Positions 11,001 through 16,639 of a stretch of 26,243 bases of DNA are shown here, one piece after another; the stretch's first letter is position 1; the number at the start of each line of letters is the position of its first letter. The notes beneath the pieces were generated by a model. The model did not search any database and was not told where the DNA came from. It was given only the letters and a program-made list of their open reading frames with translations. The stretch spans positions 1-26,243 of IMG/VR virus record IMGVR_UViG_3300020448_000035; one strand, given 5' to 3'. The DNA comes from a virus. Made by a program: the position numbers and the translations under genes.

Positions 11001-14000
11001 ACCAACCATTACCATTAGCAGGGTCGGTTGCTCTTGGATATGTGTGAGTGGTATTTCCATCATCCATATCACATGTCCAAGTCATGCTATCAGTAGCAAT
11101 CTTAAGATACTTGGCAGTTGTAATACCATGACTTAATATAACAGCGTCAGCTAAAGCATTCTGGAATACATGAGTTGATGTATCACTAGAAGCACCAACG
11201 TTGACTGTAATAGTTGTACCAGTTACAGCAGTTATCGCTAGGTCTTGTTCATATGCTCTATCTCTCTTCTTCTCTAATCCGTTTGCTACAGCAGATACAA
11301 ATGTATGAGTTGTAGTGTTAGATGATATCGCTACGTTAACGTCAAATCCTAATCCTGTAGTATTAGTAACTTGTATCCACTTACCACTTACAGGGTCAGT
11401 ATCACGTGGATATGCGTGACTACCTGTACCAGCTTGACAGTCAAATGTAATTGACTCATCTTTAAATCTGATCCAGTCACCATCAGTCAATCCATGACCA
11501 GCTGATGTTGTTACACTTAGTACACCAGTACTAGGTGCGTATACTGCCCCAGAAATTGTTGAGGTATCAATAATAGTACGTGGATAATAGTGATCAGTCG
11601 CTTGACCATCTAGATCACATCTAAAGTTAAGTGATCCTGTTTTAATTCTAATACTATCGGAAGTTGTTAATGTATGATTACCGATATTAAGTTCTAGTAA
11701 ACCTGAAGCAGGAGTGAAGGTAGCAGCAGATACTTGCTTCTTGTCTGTGTTTACTGTTACTGACATTATACCAGTAGCAGGATTATATGTTGCGTTTTGA
11801 GCAGTAAACTTACTTGGTGATGGAACGTGGAATGTTCTAGGTGTAGTTTTCTTGATAGCGTTTAGACTATCATTTAAAATAGCACTGTTAATAATCTCGA
11901 ACAGTGTATCAACTGAAGCTCTTACATCTTGACAGTCAGCATCTGTGTATCTACCAGCTGAGTTTGAACTGTCGTGTGTAATTGTAAGATCAAATGTCTG
12001 AGTTACTCCATGATCACCTCTTACTACAACAACGTTGTTAGCAAGAACTAATTTACAAATCTCTCTAGCATGCTCGATACAACGAACTGATTGGAACTCC
12101 TCGTCATCTAGGTGAGGTGTACCAACATAATACTTCGCAGCATCCCATACTTTATTGTTACCACCGTGCTGTATGTTGAAAGCAACTGCCTCAACAATGT
12201 CCACGATATCATCAATACAATCTTGTCCGTTACCTGTTGGAACGTGTAGTGTAGGATCTTCAGCAAGTTCCCAAGCATATGCCTCAGCACCGATAAACTC
12301 TTTGTTAGCAATTAGTAGATCGTGAGCATCAACTACCTTATTATTAGCAACTTCAAATCCAAAGTCAGCATTCATTCTACCGACTGCGATGTCAGCAATG
12401 AACTGTCTGTTAGCCCATATTAAGTTACGAGCATCAGCATGTTTGTTACCTTGACCTGATCCAGCTGCGTCAGGAGTGATCGTAAAGTCTCTAATCTGTG
12501 TTAAACCATGACTACCTTGTATAGTAACTGGTTTGTTTCTCATTACCTCAATGGCAATGTCTCTTACATGATTGAATACTTCTACTGATTCGTTCTCCTC
12601 ACCTACAACATGAGAACCATCAACGTAATACTTAGCACCATCCCAAACCTGATCGTTACCACCATATGCTAGGTTGTAACCCATTGCTTCCATGAAGTCA
12701 ACAGCGTCATCAATACATGCCTGATTACCAGTAGGAACCTGATATGATGGGTTGTTAGCAAGCATTCTGTCTACTGCTTCCTGAGCAATAAACTGTTTAT
12801 TAGCAAGGATTAGAGATGTACCATCAGCTGATCTATCTGAAGGAGGTACACTGTTTGGTGTTTGCCATGGAGCAGGGACTGTTATCGTAACTGTTCCAGA
12901 ATCTGTGCTAGCACCACCTAGTATAACTGTAGCTGTTCTATGGTCTGCTACGTCATCTATTAGTACAGAACCATCAGGGGTAGCACCACTGAATACCATA
13001 CTATATGCGTTTTTAGCAAATACAGCATGTCCTCTTGGGCAGACGATTGTCATTACATCGCCAACACATGTATATGTACCTTGTCTTGTAAATGTAGCAG
13101 AAGTTCCTGCGTTATTTTCTTTCTTAACGTGTGCGTATGACTCAAGAGCAATGAAGTCAACGTTATTATTAATTGTCTCAGCACCGTCTCTTTGCTTAGA
13201 CATCTCTTTGAAGTCAGCACCAAACTCAACCTTCTCAAATGCGTAAGGAGAGTTCCTCAATGACATCAAAGCATAGTTTGTAGCAGAACAAACCTGTTGG
13301 TCTCCAGATGGATCAAAGTCTGTAGCAAACTTAGAACATGAACCTCTGACTACAAACTTAAGTGAGTAACCATCAGCACGTTCTATACGATGTGTGACGT
13401 ATTTTCTTCCATTAAAGTCACCAAGGTTATCAAAGACAGTAGCATTACCAGATCTAGTTTTACTGTCTGATGCTCTAATTACAAAATATATTTCGTTTGT
13501 TGATGAGTTGTATCTGGCAACACCAGCTCCTAAGTTGGAACTACCACCTAATACAGTAGCAAAATCACTCTGTGCTTGTGCTAATGTACCAGCTCTATAT
13601 GTCGCAACATGGAATGATTTATCTTGATGTTGATTACCACTACCACTAAAGTTGATACGAACACCAACACCCTTATCAGCTGGAGGTACGTCAGAAAGAG
13701 TGATCAACGTTGGCCAGATCACATTCATCTTAGAAGGATCTGTATTGGTAATCGTGACTGTAAGGGTAGTGCCACTCTGGGTGTACGTACCGCTAGCACT
13801 GTTACCAAAGTCTAGGGCAGTATATGGTAAACCATAGATATGAACTTCTTGTCCTGCCTCATAGTCATGACCAACAAAAGGAATACCTTCTATTGTTCTA
13901 GAAGCACCAGTTACCTCGAATGAGATACCTCTATATGTCTCTTGTGTATTAAGATCTGTATTGACTTTGTTAATGTCAATAACGTTGAGTGCTTTCTCGA

Positions 14001-16059
14001 ACCTATGATAACCTTTACCTACTGCGGTAATAGGACGTATAACAGGAGCATCAGCACCAGATATATCAATATTGGTTGCATCGGCTTGTGTTAGTGCTAA
14101 TTGGAAATAATTGTCGTCAACTTTATAGACGTAATATAAACCATTATTAACAAGATTACCTATGTCCCCTGCTTTTGAAGAACGATAGTATACACCATTA
14201 CCAGTGAATAAACCATGCTTAGGGAAATAGAATGTATTATCTTTTACACTGATTCTACATGTGAATAATGTGTGCTCATCTCCTGTACCAGGATCACCTA
14301 GATCTCTTCTACCAGTTACTGTCTGTAAAGAGAGTGCGTTGAGAGCAGTATCATATAACTCTAAAGTATTATCATCAACAGCACGTACAAAGTATGAATC
14401 ACCAGATGTTAAACCAGCTGGAGCAGTACCACCTTCATTCTCTACTTTATATTCTACCTTAAAACCAGTCTTTAATCTGTGTAGAGGAACAGTGATCTGA
14501 TTAGAGTCAGCATCTACGATAGTAGCATTACTACCATCGAAACGTAGTGTCTCTGTCTCAGAGTTAATTACCCACTGATACCTTTGATGTTTAATAACCT
14601 CAGTTTCAGGTCTTTGTGATTCTCTGTCAGCAACGTCAAGTGAGTCAGATGGTGAAGCACCTGTCTTGACGATGTTAGCATAGACATCAGCATAGTATAA
14701 TCTTTCAGCGAGCTGGAAGGTTGATTCATCATCATCCATCAGTACCGTAATAGTACCAGATGAATATGGTGACGCTTGAGGACCTGTAAACGCAATAGTT
14801 TCAATGATCGCTCTAGCAGAAGATGATCCACCCTCTATAGCATATCCAACAAGTAATGTAGTATTGTCACCTGTATGGTTTTCAAATGTAATAGCAAAGA
14901 GGTTTTTACCTCTGTTTTCTAGACCTGGTGAGAACTCAAATGGTTCTAGGTCTGGTTCATACATCAATCTTTGCTTATCGTCAAACACATAAGCATACTT
15001 CCATGTATAGTCAGGAGATCCATTAGCATCTAAGTGGTCTCTGAATACAACACCAGAACAATACGTCTCGTTTGACGCTTTGATCATGTGTCTGTCCATG
15101 TTTAATGGACGTAGGATAACTCTTCTTAAGTTATCTCCAATCAGTGAACAGTTAAATGGTAGAGAGATTGGGTTATCTTCTACATAGTCACCACCAGAAC
15201 AAATGATAGAAACATATTCTGGAGTTTGTGTGTCTTGCTGTAAACTATAAGCAATCTGAGCAGCTTTCTTAATTGTACGAACTGGTTTAGCAGCTGATCT
15301 ACCATCGTTAGCATCATCACCAATACCAGCTATAGATGATACGTAAACACGACCACCATTATCAGCAGTAGCAACGTCGTATACGAACTTGGTAGTAGCA
15401 ACTCTATTATTCTGTGTCTGCCTTGGTGGGTTATCAGCAGTTGGATAGTAGATTGTACCAAAGTCAGGAGCAGTTGGGTCTGTCTCTTCAAAGTTAATTA
15501 AATTAGGACCTCTAAGATCTAGTCCCTTTGTAACAAACTCGTTAGTAACGTCTAGGTTTCTAATTTGAGCAGTATCTGAGATGATAGATCTTGTAGTTCT
15601 GATCTGTCCCTCAACGTCAAGGTCAAACTCAGGGTTAGTGTTGTTGATACCAACACGAACGTTACCTGTAGCACTTTTGGTTATGAATATAGCATCTTCT
15701 TCGTCAGCACCTGAACCGATACTAAGCTCCATAGAGTCAGAAGCATTTAGTGTAAGTGATCTAACACTTCTGTATGAAATTGTAGTGGCAGCAGCAATAA
15801 AGTTTGTACCTGTGCCAGTGATTGTAAATGTATCTTCGTCTACTACAGTAATATTATAATTTCCAGCCGCAAAAGTCCTTAACAGGTCATCTTGACCTGG
15901 CTTAACATATAAGAGATCGTTAGTGTTTAACTTATGAGCAATAGATGTAACAGTAACTATTCCATTAGCTCGTCCATACGTAGCACTCGTCCACGGTCCT
16001 TGAGGAACCGCCCCTGTACCTTGTATTCTCTGCTGCGAAGAACTTTGCCTAAGTGTCAT
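2011..16059 (-). CDS. Giant 4,682-residue modular tail fibre protein
   Basis: One uninterrupted frame encodes a mosaic fibre. In order: an N-terminal beta segment with VRVGINNTNPEFDLDV near residue 130; a pectin-lyase-like stretch around 232-420 (DDANDGRSAAKPVRTIKKA, RRVILRPLNMDRHM); HGL..G modules; helical CxDD...GGN modules with their cysteines at 1115 and 1281; a beta-repeat array at about 1422-2460; two more CxDD modules at 2465 and 2630; a conserved segment at about 2779-3140 (SPYIQNASLISFLG, QSGGYASLTNSASNFG); G-x-G-Y repeats near 3360-3800; and a fibre C-terminus with VWHAGNDG (Trp 4258) ending YTISIASGGSWVII. Several of these segments match my memory of cyanomyovirus tail proteins. 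No S74-type self-cleaving chaperone domain is visible. The likely role is a trimeric host-recognition fibre at the baseplate. The start 12 nt after the previous stop, with a weak GGA, is the only reasonable one. Confidence 0.9.
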   Translation of the reverse strand: MTLRQSSSQQRIQGTGAVPQGPWTSATYGRANGIVTVTSIAHKLNTNDLLYVKPGQDDLLRTFAAGNYNITVVDEDTFTITGTGTNFIAAATTISYRSVRSLTLNASDSMELSIGSGADEEDAIFITKSATGNVRVGINNTNPEFDLDVEGQIRTTRSIISDTAQIRNLDVTNEFVTKGLDLRGPNLINFEETDPTAPDFGTIYYPTADNPPRQTQNNRVATTKFVYDVATADNGGRVYVSSIAGIGDDANDGRSAAKPVRTIKKAAQIAYSLQQDTQTPEYVSIICSGGDYVEDNPISLPFNCSLIGDNLRRVILRPLNMDRHMIKASNETYCSGVVFRDHLDANGSPDYTWKYAYVFDDKQRLMYEPDLEPFEFSPGLENRGKNLFAITFENHTGDNTTLLVGYAIEGGSSSARAIIETIAFTGPQASPYSSGTITVLMDDDESTFQLAERLYYADVYANIVKTGASPSDSLDVADRESQRPETEVIKHQRYQWVINSETETLRFDGSNATIVDADSNQITVPLHRLKTGFKVEYKVENEGGTAPAGLTSGDSYFVRAVDDNTLELYDTALNALSLQTVTGRRDLGDPGTGDEHTLFTCRISVKDNTFYFPKHGLFTGNGVYYRSSKAGDIGNLVNNGLYYVYKVDDNYFQLALTQADATNIDISGADAPVIRPITAVGKGYHRFEKALNVIDINKVNTDLNTQETYRGISFEVTGASRTIEGIPFVGHDYEAGQEVHIYGLPYTALDFGNSASGTYTQSGTTLTVTITNTDPSKMNVIWPTLITLSDVPPADKGVGVRINFSGSGNQHQDKSFHVATYRAGTLAQAQSDFATVLGGSSNLGAGVARYNSSTNEIYFVIRASDSKTRSGNATVFDNLGDFNGRKYVTHRIERADGYSLKFVVRGSCSKFATDFDPSGDQQVCSATNYALMSLRNSPYAFEKVEFGADFKEMSKQRDGAETINNNVDFIALESYAHVKKENNAGTSATFTRQGTYTCVGDVMTIVCPRGHAVFAKNAYSMVFSGATPDGSVLIDDVADHRTATVILGGASTDSGTVTITVPAPWQTPNSVPPSDRSADGTSLILANKQFIAQEAVDRMLANNPSYQVPTGNQACIDDAVDFMEAMGYNLAYGGNDQVWDGAKYYVDGSHVVGEENESVEVFNHVRDIAIEVMRNKPVTIQGSHGLTQIRDFTITPDAAGSGQGNKHADARNLIWANRQFIADIAVGRMNADFGFEVANNKVVDAHDLLIANKEFIGAEAYAWELAEDPTLHVPTGNGQDCIDDIVDIVEAVAFNIQHGGNNKVWDAAKYYVGTPHLDDEEFQSVRCIEHAREICKLVLANNVVVVRGDHGVTQTFDLTITHDSSNSAGRYTDADCQDVRASVDTLFEIINSAILNDSLNAIKKTTPRTFHVPSPSKFTAQNATYNPATGIMSVTVNTDKKQVSAATFTPASGLLELNIGNHTLTTSDSIRIKTGSLNFRCDLDGQATDHYYPRTIIDTSTISGAVYAPSTGVLSVTTSAGHGLTDGDWIRFKDESITFDCQAGTGSHAYPRDTDPVSGKWIQVTNTTGLGFDVNVAISSNTTTHTFVSAVANGLEKKRDRAYEQDLAITAVTGTTITVNVGASSDTSTHVFQNALADAVILSHGITTAKYLKIATDSMTWTCDMDDGNTTHTYPRATDPANGNGWSPVVSVGVDTIDINVGTTTVDGYDIRDATYNPTTGVIAADIGTNNFKVGQYMRIAPESFAFDCDYGAGTHIFVSGVTNAISDGSTQYTAASGTTYNPTTGQLVAEIASHSLTAATSHTVSNATYNPTTGVMVLTITGHGFSNGDYIKIADNSLTFTCAQDNNASNHSYPRPTDPFSNQWIQISNKTDDTFEVQVLASQPSTNTTTHAFVSATASGVLRATSTVTIADNAVTFTCDADSHNTNHPYPRPGDPQSGKTIGVEAVTGTTITVNVGKASGVGSSSVKSYPRTTLLTDTVENVNYQPSTGVMIVTMSNHGLENGEQIKFADDSITLTCAMDSNATNHTYPRSTDYASDRWLTISNKSTNTFEVQVLGIGNIPSTNTSAHQFVSATTNGVSIKKDPFYDTAVEITAISDSTLTATNAVYVPTEGKITITSANHGLREDSMVKFANDSVTFTCLHDSNATNHSYPRAERKKFTVTDATYNTATGIVTCTFTAHGMKVGEYIKVKDNALSFSCTHGDQSTKTYPRSSDPISGKFIPLTAVTDDTFSFQSLDVTPSTNTTVHTFVSAATDGIIQKDPDSDEWRHVKVVNKDTFEVCIATSSNETTHTFVSATPNGISVKDTTISFNSLLTTPSTNVSTHTFVPQAGITPSAVDYNSTTGWMTVTANNHGLVAGNYIKVDQESITFTCTQDSNQTNHAYPRPGDPLFNKSCKIERVTTNTFEFNALQGTDPTNTTVHTFVGAMSGAIKKVGMQSGGDFEHRFISATSNGVEVSGTNVDCKDDVVDVLQVVSWNLAMGGNDFTYDAANMYVTGAHLEGEEHHSIYALREAQKVAIQVFQNDDVTTGGYTNLAQVKDLTITQDTGLPICNVVISSITTLMNIVEVAIDTGTLSSVTRTESYANRCADVASSITTLTAIVTGAIGTTGTPGNLDGVTRTYPIADDQCIDDVRHVLRSWMYDLRYGGNSQTILAASKYILGTNINYVNNEVAQTRAVYQKAKDMAVLAIRNQLPEAKFTDIAPFHNASSTVDHNQPECGAAINALTALHTILDNALATPSTLASVTNTPPSTMLKDDSGLKKVPMLGDLLDLPVIEASPYIQNASLISFLGASGAEIDGAKVAEPNVPRPGVYEDANGRERAVFPKQGKSMVANAFTIISVGGGVGYNILNDGYTQLVSVFVIFGGDGVIVQSGGYASLTNSASNFGTRALKATGFRTEAYEFDIGTVTNVTNQTDNNGAQTGRQIIEVGGSTLTNFPIEDYIIKFDGYTNTDPSKEYFILGVEKLSGSIGTQVTANITTNDGLGISLNETATNTEISYDQGNLDTLVGKTIRLHRPSVCNSSSHTWEYVGAGDTYLALPQNGGVGIPANEAVEEAFGQVYTSGTNEFGDFKVGDFVTIFNRTGSISFVGTVSISELSSIKIVGGSITITGFSDSDELGGAFASDSLLPTQAAVKDYITNKLGPYLNQPFSTNAVPSALVQLTTSGKINIEQIPALRPFNITSVASTAERLAIEDASAGDIAIETTSTSFEFVPSSVDTVNNYITIPGHGLATGDILTYFQGTGNIGNLADGAQYYVIVHSVGANTTDYIKLATSLSDAQAGTARTLSSQGSGTHTLRTEGAAISYILENDLDSMFIAFTPDTTLQYTVGELVTGSATGAQAIITSYKQGVVRDILVDDVGDGYTSPPGITISAPTGSGGTQATATCTIVNGKVSTISITNEGSGYFTQPTVTFTAAPTGGTTATAQGNVARVEARLAVDLANNIKFGNVDFLQDEANQTVATGTYVHDTFDITVTELNHGFSQGDIVFLNFTSGSSPSGFYDVTPVNANEYTVITAIALLTSGNYERKKIVDVIRTVNTSANDASNWTQLSSTNIDASNIVAGTIDPERLGKTGIANSFTFLRGDSSYQNVIQSIKFSTADCMVAESSLSDTSYIEKVDITIAGSGYTNGTYQNIPMLGGNVPISDSGVARATYTVADVTTGGIILTVSNLNQTPESYTANSTFDVAPSTTTGAGLGATIRFTTDAVGTLSVDLILNGGSGYLGGDTLTFDGPLFGGTVQQPVELSVSTLTSSQAFGVITSVSVVTPGTGYNGDFVLTVPNELGTPSQAATLNARKGILPRFFGNASIDVKKANKLTPTTLQAGGSVFGNYGISKFRKNVAEQALGDQTEGGFRVTDNGEVSIDQGAGSELNADKLDGNQGAFYQNASNLVEGVIDPQRLANTTYNISISGTADFANVLFAETTAPSSANANLVSAANVGAQLALRSNNVNGIPTDAGGTRNGTLTFRRSATGNSVAQLAFSATDNLYLRGNSDIGNVYGNWAKIWHSENDGPPDVNEPRRGTLPGPNADFLDNQQGLWYQQGYNIHDQRTIGVLGDPALPTLLGRDKFVADNFYVVSSGEKYQLYVPNFFCATGTNPAGNLSAGGTYTLYADDAAVNNIGTITIDPGGITETDDTTVDAKYTVVTGSITFVGAYGNKDIRVFGPNPGSKWTVTSSNLLTTGASQVFALSNTEDGALFEMGRAGIVSTPLFDVRSGGLSNNYDVRFEFSGGNSSNGNGLMDIKSSSVTINSNTVWHAGNDGVNSQLDAHYVDGYTQNSSNVNNTLVRRTGSGDINISDLYSDQGIFTNTGTTILQLADGNGISLGKATTGVMSLKSRNNSNTGYIRFGNDGNSFGYNGTYLSYNNVYFRNGRIGIGQSNPSYSIDSNESARFGTQTKASNTFVRAHAGDSYQCGFEAYGNSQGTGYLYIGQSSAYGGGIAYNGDNSPAAFNSESGDDITFFRRNNNADTRVAKYRYNDSTFHFFGQIRSRIAQGTAPFQVDSNTVVSNLNANLLEGYTALGLPYLKRTTNEWIVSAEGQRRFYFANDSHTYYATGDNMYWRNNADYTFASCDGDYGTWNFHEPGSNSTQTSYRLQVQGDNGLNVDSGSVGVSSGQRSVVLRAGGDKTWIDRYGIIKRNRQSISESITINNGDSCFTAGPLTINNGYTISIASGGSWVII
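2103..2110 (-). promoter_or_regulatory. Perfect T4-type late promoter box (TATAAATA) inside the 3' end of the giant fibre gene
   Basis: Minus-strand TATAAATA falls in the codons for the ITIN stretch near residue 4652 of the giant fibre, 92 bases before the first glycine-rich adhesin gene. Its position, just upstream of a new gene family, suggests an internal late promoter. Because it lies in coding sequence, a chance match is possible. Confidence 0.45.
4640..5990 (-). repeat. G-x-G-Y beta repeats in the giant fibre
   Basis: Around residues 3360-3800 there are at least five units with a G-x-G-Y turn followed by a P-x-hydrophobic strand: VGDGYTSPPGITI, EGSGYFTQPTVTF, AGSGYTNGTYQNI, GGSGYLGGDTLTF and PGTGYNGDFVLTV. 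The same unit forms the longer array in the 2,378-residue fibre. Confidence 0.65.
6640..7725 (-). other. Conserved cyanophage-type fibre core segment in the giant fibre
   Basis: Residues about 2779-3140 contain SPYIQNASLISFLGASGAEI, GKSMVANAFTIISVGGGVGY, NDGYTQLVSVFVIFGGDGV, QSGGYASLTNSASNFG and FGDFKVGDFVTI. I remember these phrases as conserved in cyanomyovirus long fibre proteins, where they continue the beta-helix begun by the RRVILRPL segment. Here about 2,360 residues of other modules separate the two. Confidence 0.6.
7970..8670 (-). repeat. Second pair of CxDD...GGN helical modules in the giant fibre
   Basis: Copies begin at C2465 (DCKDDVVDVLQVVSWNLAMG, then GND) and C2630 (QCIDDVRHVLRSWMYDLRYG, then GNS). 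Their spacing, 165 residues, matches the 166 of the first pair. Between them and after them lie further cysteine-led helices of the form C..V..SITTL..I...AI (at CNVVISSITTL and CADVASSITTL). Confidence 0.7.
8680..11796 (-). repeat. Beta-repeat array in the giant fibre (about ten YPR/THxFVSA units)
   Basis: Residues about 1422-2460 consist of diverged units with four blocks: ATYNPTTGVM-like, HGLxxGDYIKI-like, LTFTC..D.....H.YPR, and THTFVSAxxNGV. I count ten FxC blocks, ten YPR blocks and ten THxFVSA-type blocks, some units being shortened or merged. Repetition is also visible in the DNA: GCAGATACAAATGTATGA recurs on the plus strand near 9170 and 9298. This should form a long repetitive shaft. 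I recall similar phrases from cyanophage structural proteins, so the unit itself is probably not new. Confidence 0.8.
12030..12720 (-). repeat. First pair of CxDD...GGN helical modules in the giant fibre
   Basis: Two copies of a predicted helical module begin at C1115 and C1281. Each has C-I-D-D, then about 13 residues later N(L/I)xxGGN, then W-D-x-A-K-Y-Y-V and an EE...S helix. Each is preceded by an ANKxFIxxEA helix (ANKQFIAQEA and ANKEFIGAEA), with a related ANRQFIADIA segment between them. I recall CxxDVGYIVDAxxYDLxYGGN-type segments as common and uncharacterised in cyanophage tail proteins. Confidence 0.7.
14800..15366 (-). other. Pectin-lyase-like beta-helix start in the giant fibre
   Basis: Residues about 232-420 read GRVYVSSIAGIGDDANDGRS, AKPVRTIKKAAQIA, YVSIICSGGDYVEDNPISLP and SLIGDNLRRVILRPL. 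The DDxNDGRSxxxPxRTIxxAxxxA opening and the G-x-Y-x-E/D strand are typical of right-handed beta-helix (pectin-lyase-like) fibre domains. The MVFDDKQR-like segment that follows (YVFDDKQRLMYE) is one I recall from cyanophages. Confidence 0.65.
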
Positions 16060-16071
16060 CTTTAATCCAGT

Positions 16072-16611
16072 TTAATCTGTTGATACTTTTGTGATATCAA
16101 TGATACCAATCCACTTCACGGTTGAGGTAGTCGAAACTGCTTCAACATCAAAACTAAAAAATGCGTTACTTCCTATCTGGAACGCTACAGGGGTCACAGT
16201 CCATGACTCTACACCAGGTAGATGCTCATGTATTACATTTTCAAAATTTGCTTGGAGTGTAGGAACACCACCTGTGTCCACTGTAATCACTGCGTCAAAT
16301 GCTGACGCTAAAACATATATGTTATTATTTACCTCTTGTCCAAATACCTTTGCCTTCACAAATGCCACACTATTATGACCTAGGGGAGGTGTATTGGAAG
16401 AAGTGTTTGTACTTCCATCAAAACTTAAACGAAGTAAGTTATTGGCAGGGTTAGTCGTTCTCTTCGTGATAAAGATATCATTTGTGGCATCAGTAAAATC
16501 ATCAGCAACCATATGAATTGCTGAGATGTTCTTAAGTTCGAGATTTGGATTTAATACCTCTGTCGAACCTACTCCGAACCCGCCTATTGATGAGAAGTTT
16601 TTTGTTGCCAT
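16072..16611 (-). CDS. 179-residue putative virion structural protein
   Basis: I do not recognise a named family. The protein is soluble and beta-rich, lacks cysteine, signal peptide and membrane segments, and begins MATKNFSSIGGFGVGSTEV. A segment near residues 37-51 (DDFTDATNDIFITK) resembles a stretch near residue 115 of the downstream giant fibre (DEEDAIFITK), which hints at a shared fold or assembly contact. The C-terminal half carries alternating hydrophobic strands (WTVTPVAFQIGSNAFFSFDV). It sits between two giant fibre genes, 23 nt after one and 12 nt before the other. It is the first gene behind the perfect TATAAATA at 16632-16639, with AAGG about 12 nt before the ATG. A fibre-attachment or connector protein is a reasonable inference from position only. 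Confidence 0.75.
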   Translation of the reverse strand: MATKNFSSIGGFGVGSTEVLNPNLELKNISAIHMVADDFTDATNDIFITKRTTNPANNLLRLSFDGSTNTSSNTPPLGHNSVAFVKAKVFGQEVNNNIYVLASAFDAVITVDTGGVPTLQANFENVIHEHLPGVESWTVTPVAFQIGSNAFFSFDVEAVSTTSTVKWIGIIDITKVSTD

Positions 16612-16631
16612 GGTGTAGGGTTACCTTCGAT

Positions 16632-16639
16632 TATTTATA
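16632..16639 (-). promoter_or_regulatory. Perfect T4-type late promoter box (TATAAATA) before the 179-residue gene
   Basis: Minus-strand TATAAATA, identical to the T4 late consensus, overlaps the stop codon of the 2,378-residue fibre gene and lies 20 bases before the ATG at 16611. It would drive the 179-residue gene and the giant fibre. Confidence 0.6.

Noticed and set aside
8680-11796. CRISPR array, suggested by recurring DNA phrases
   Set aside because: The repeats are diverged, in frame and coding, with no constant repeat or spacer length.
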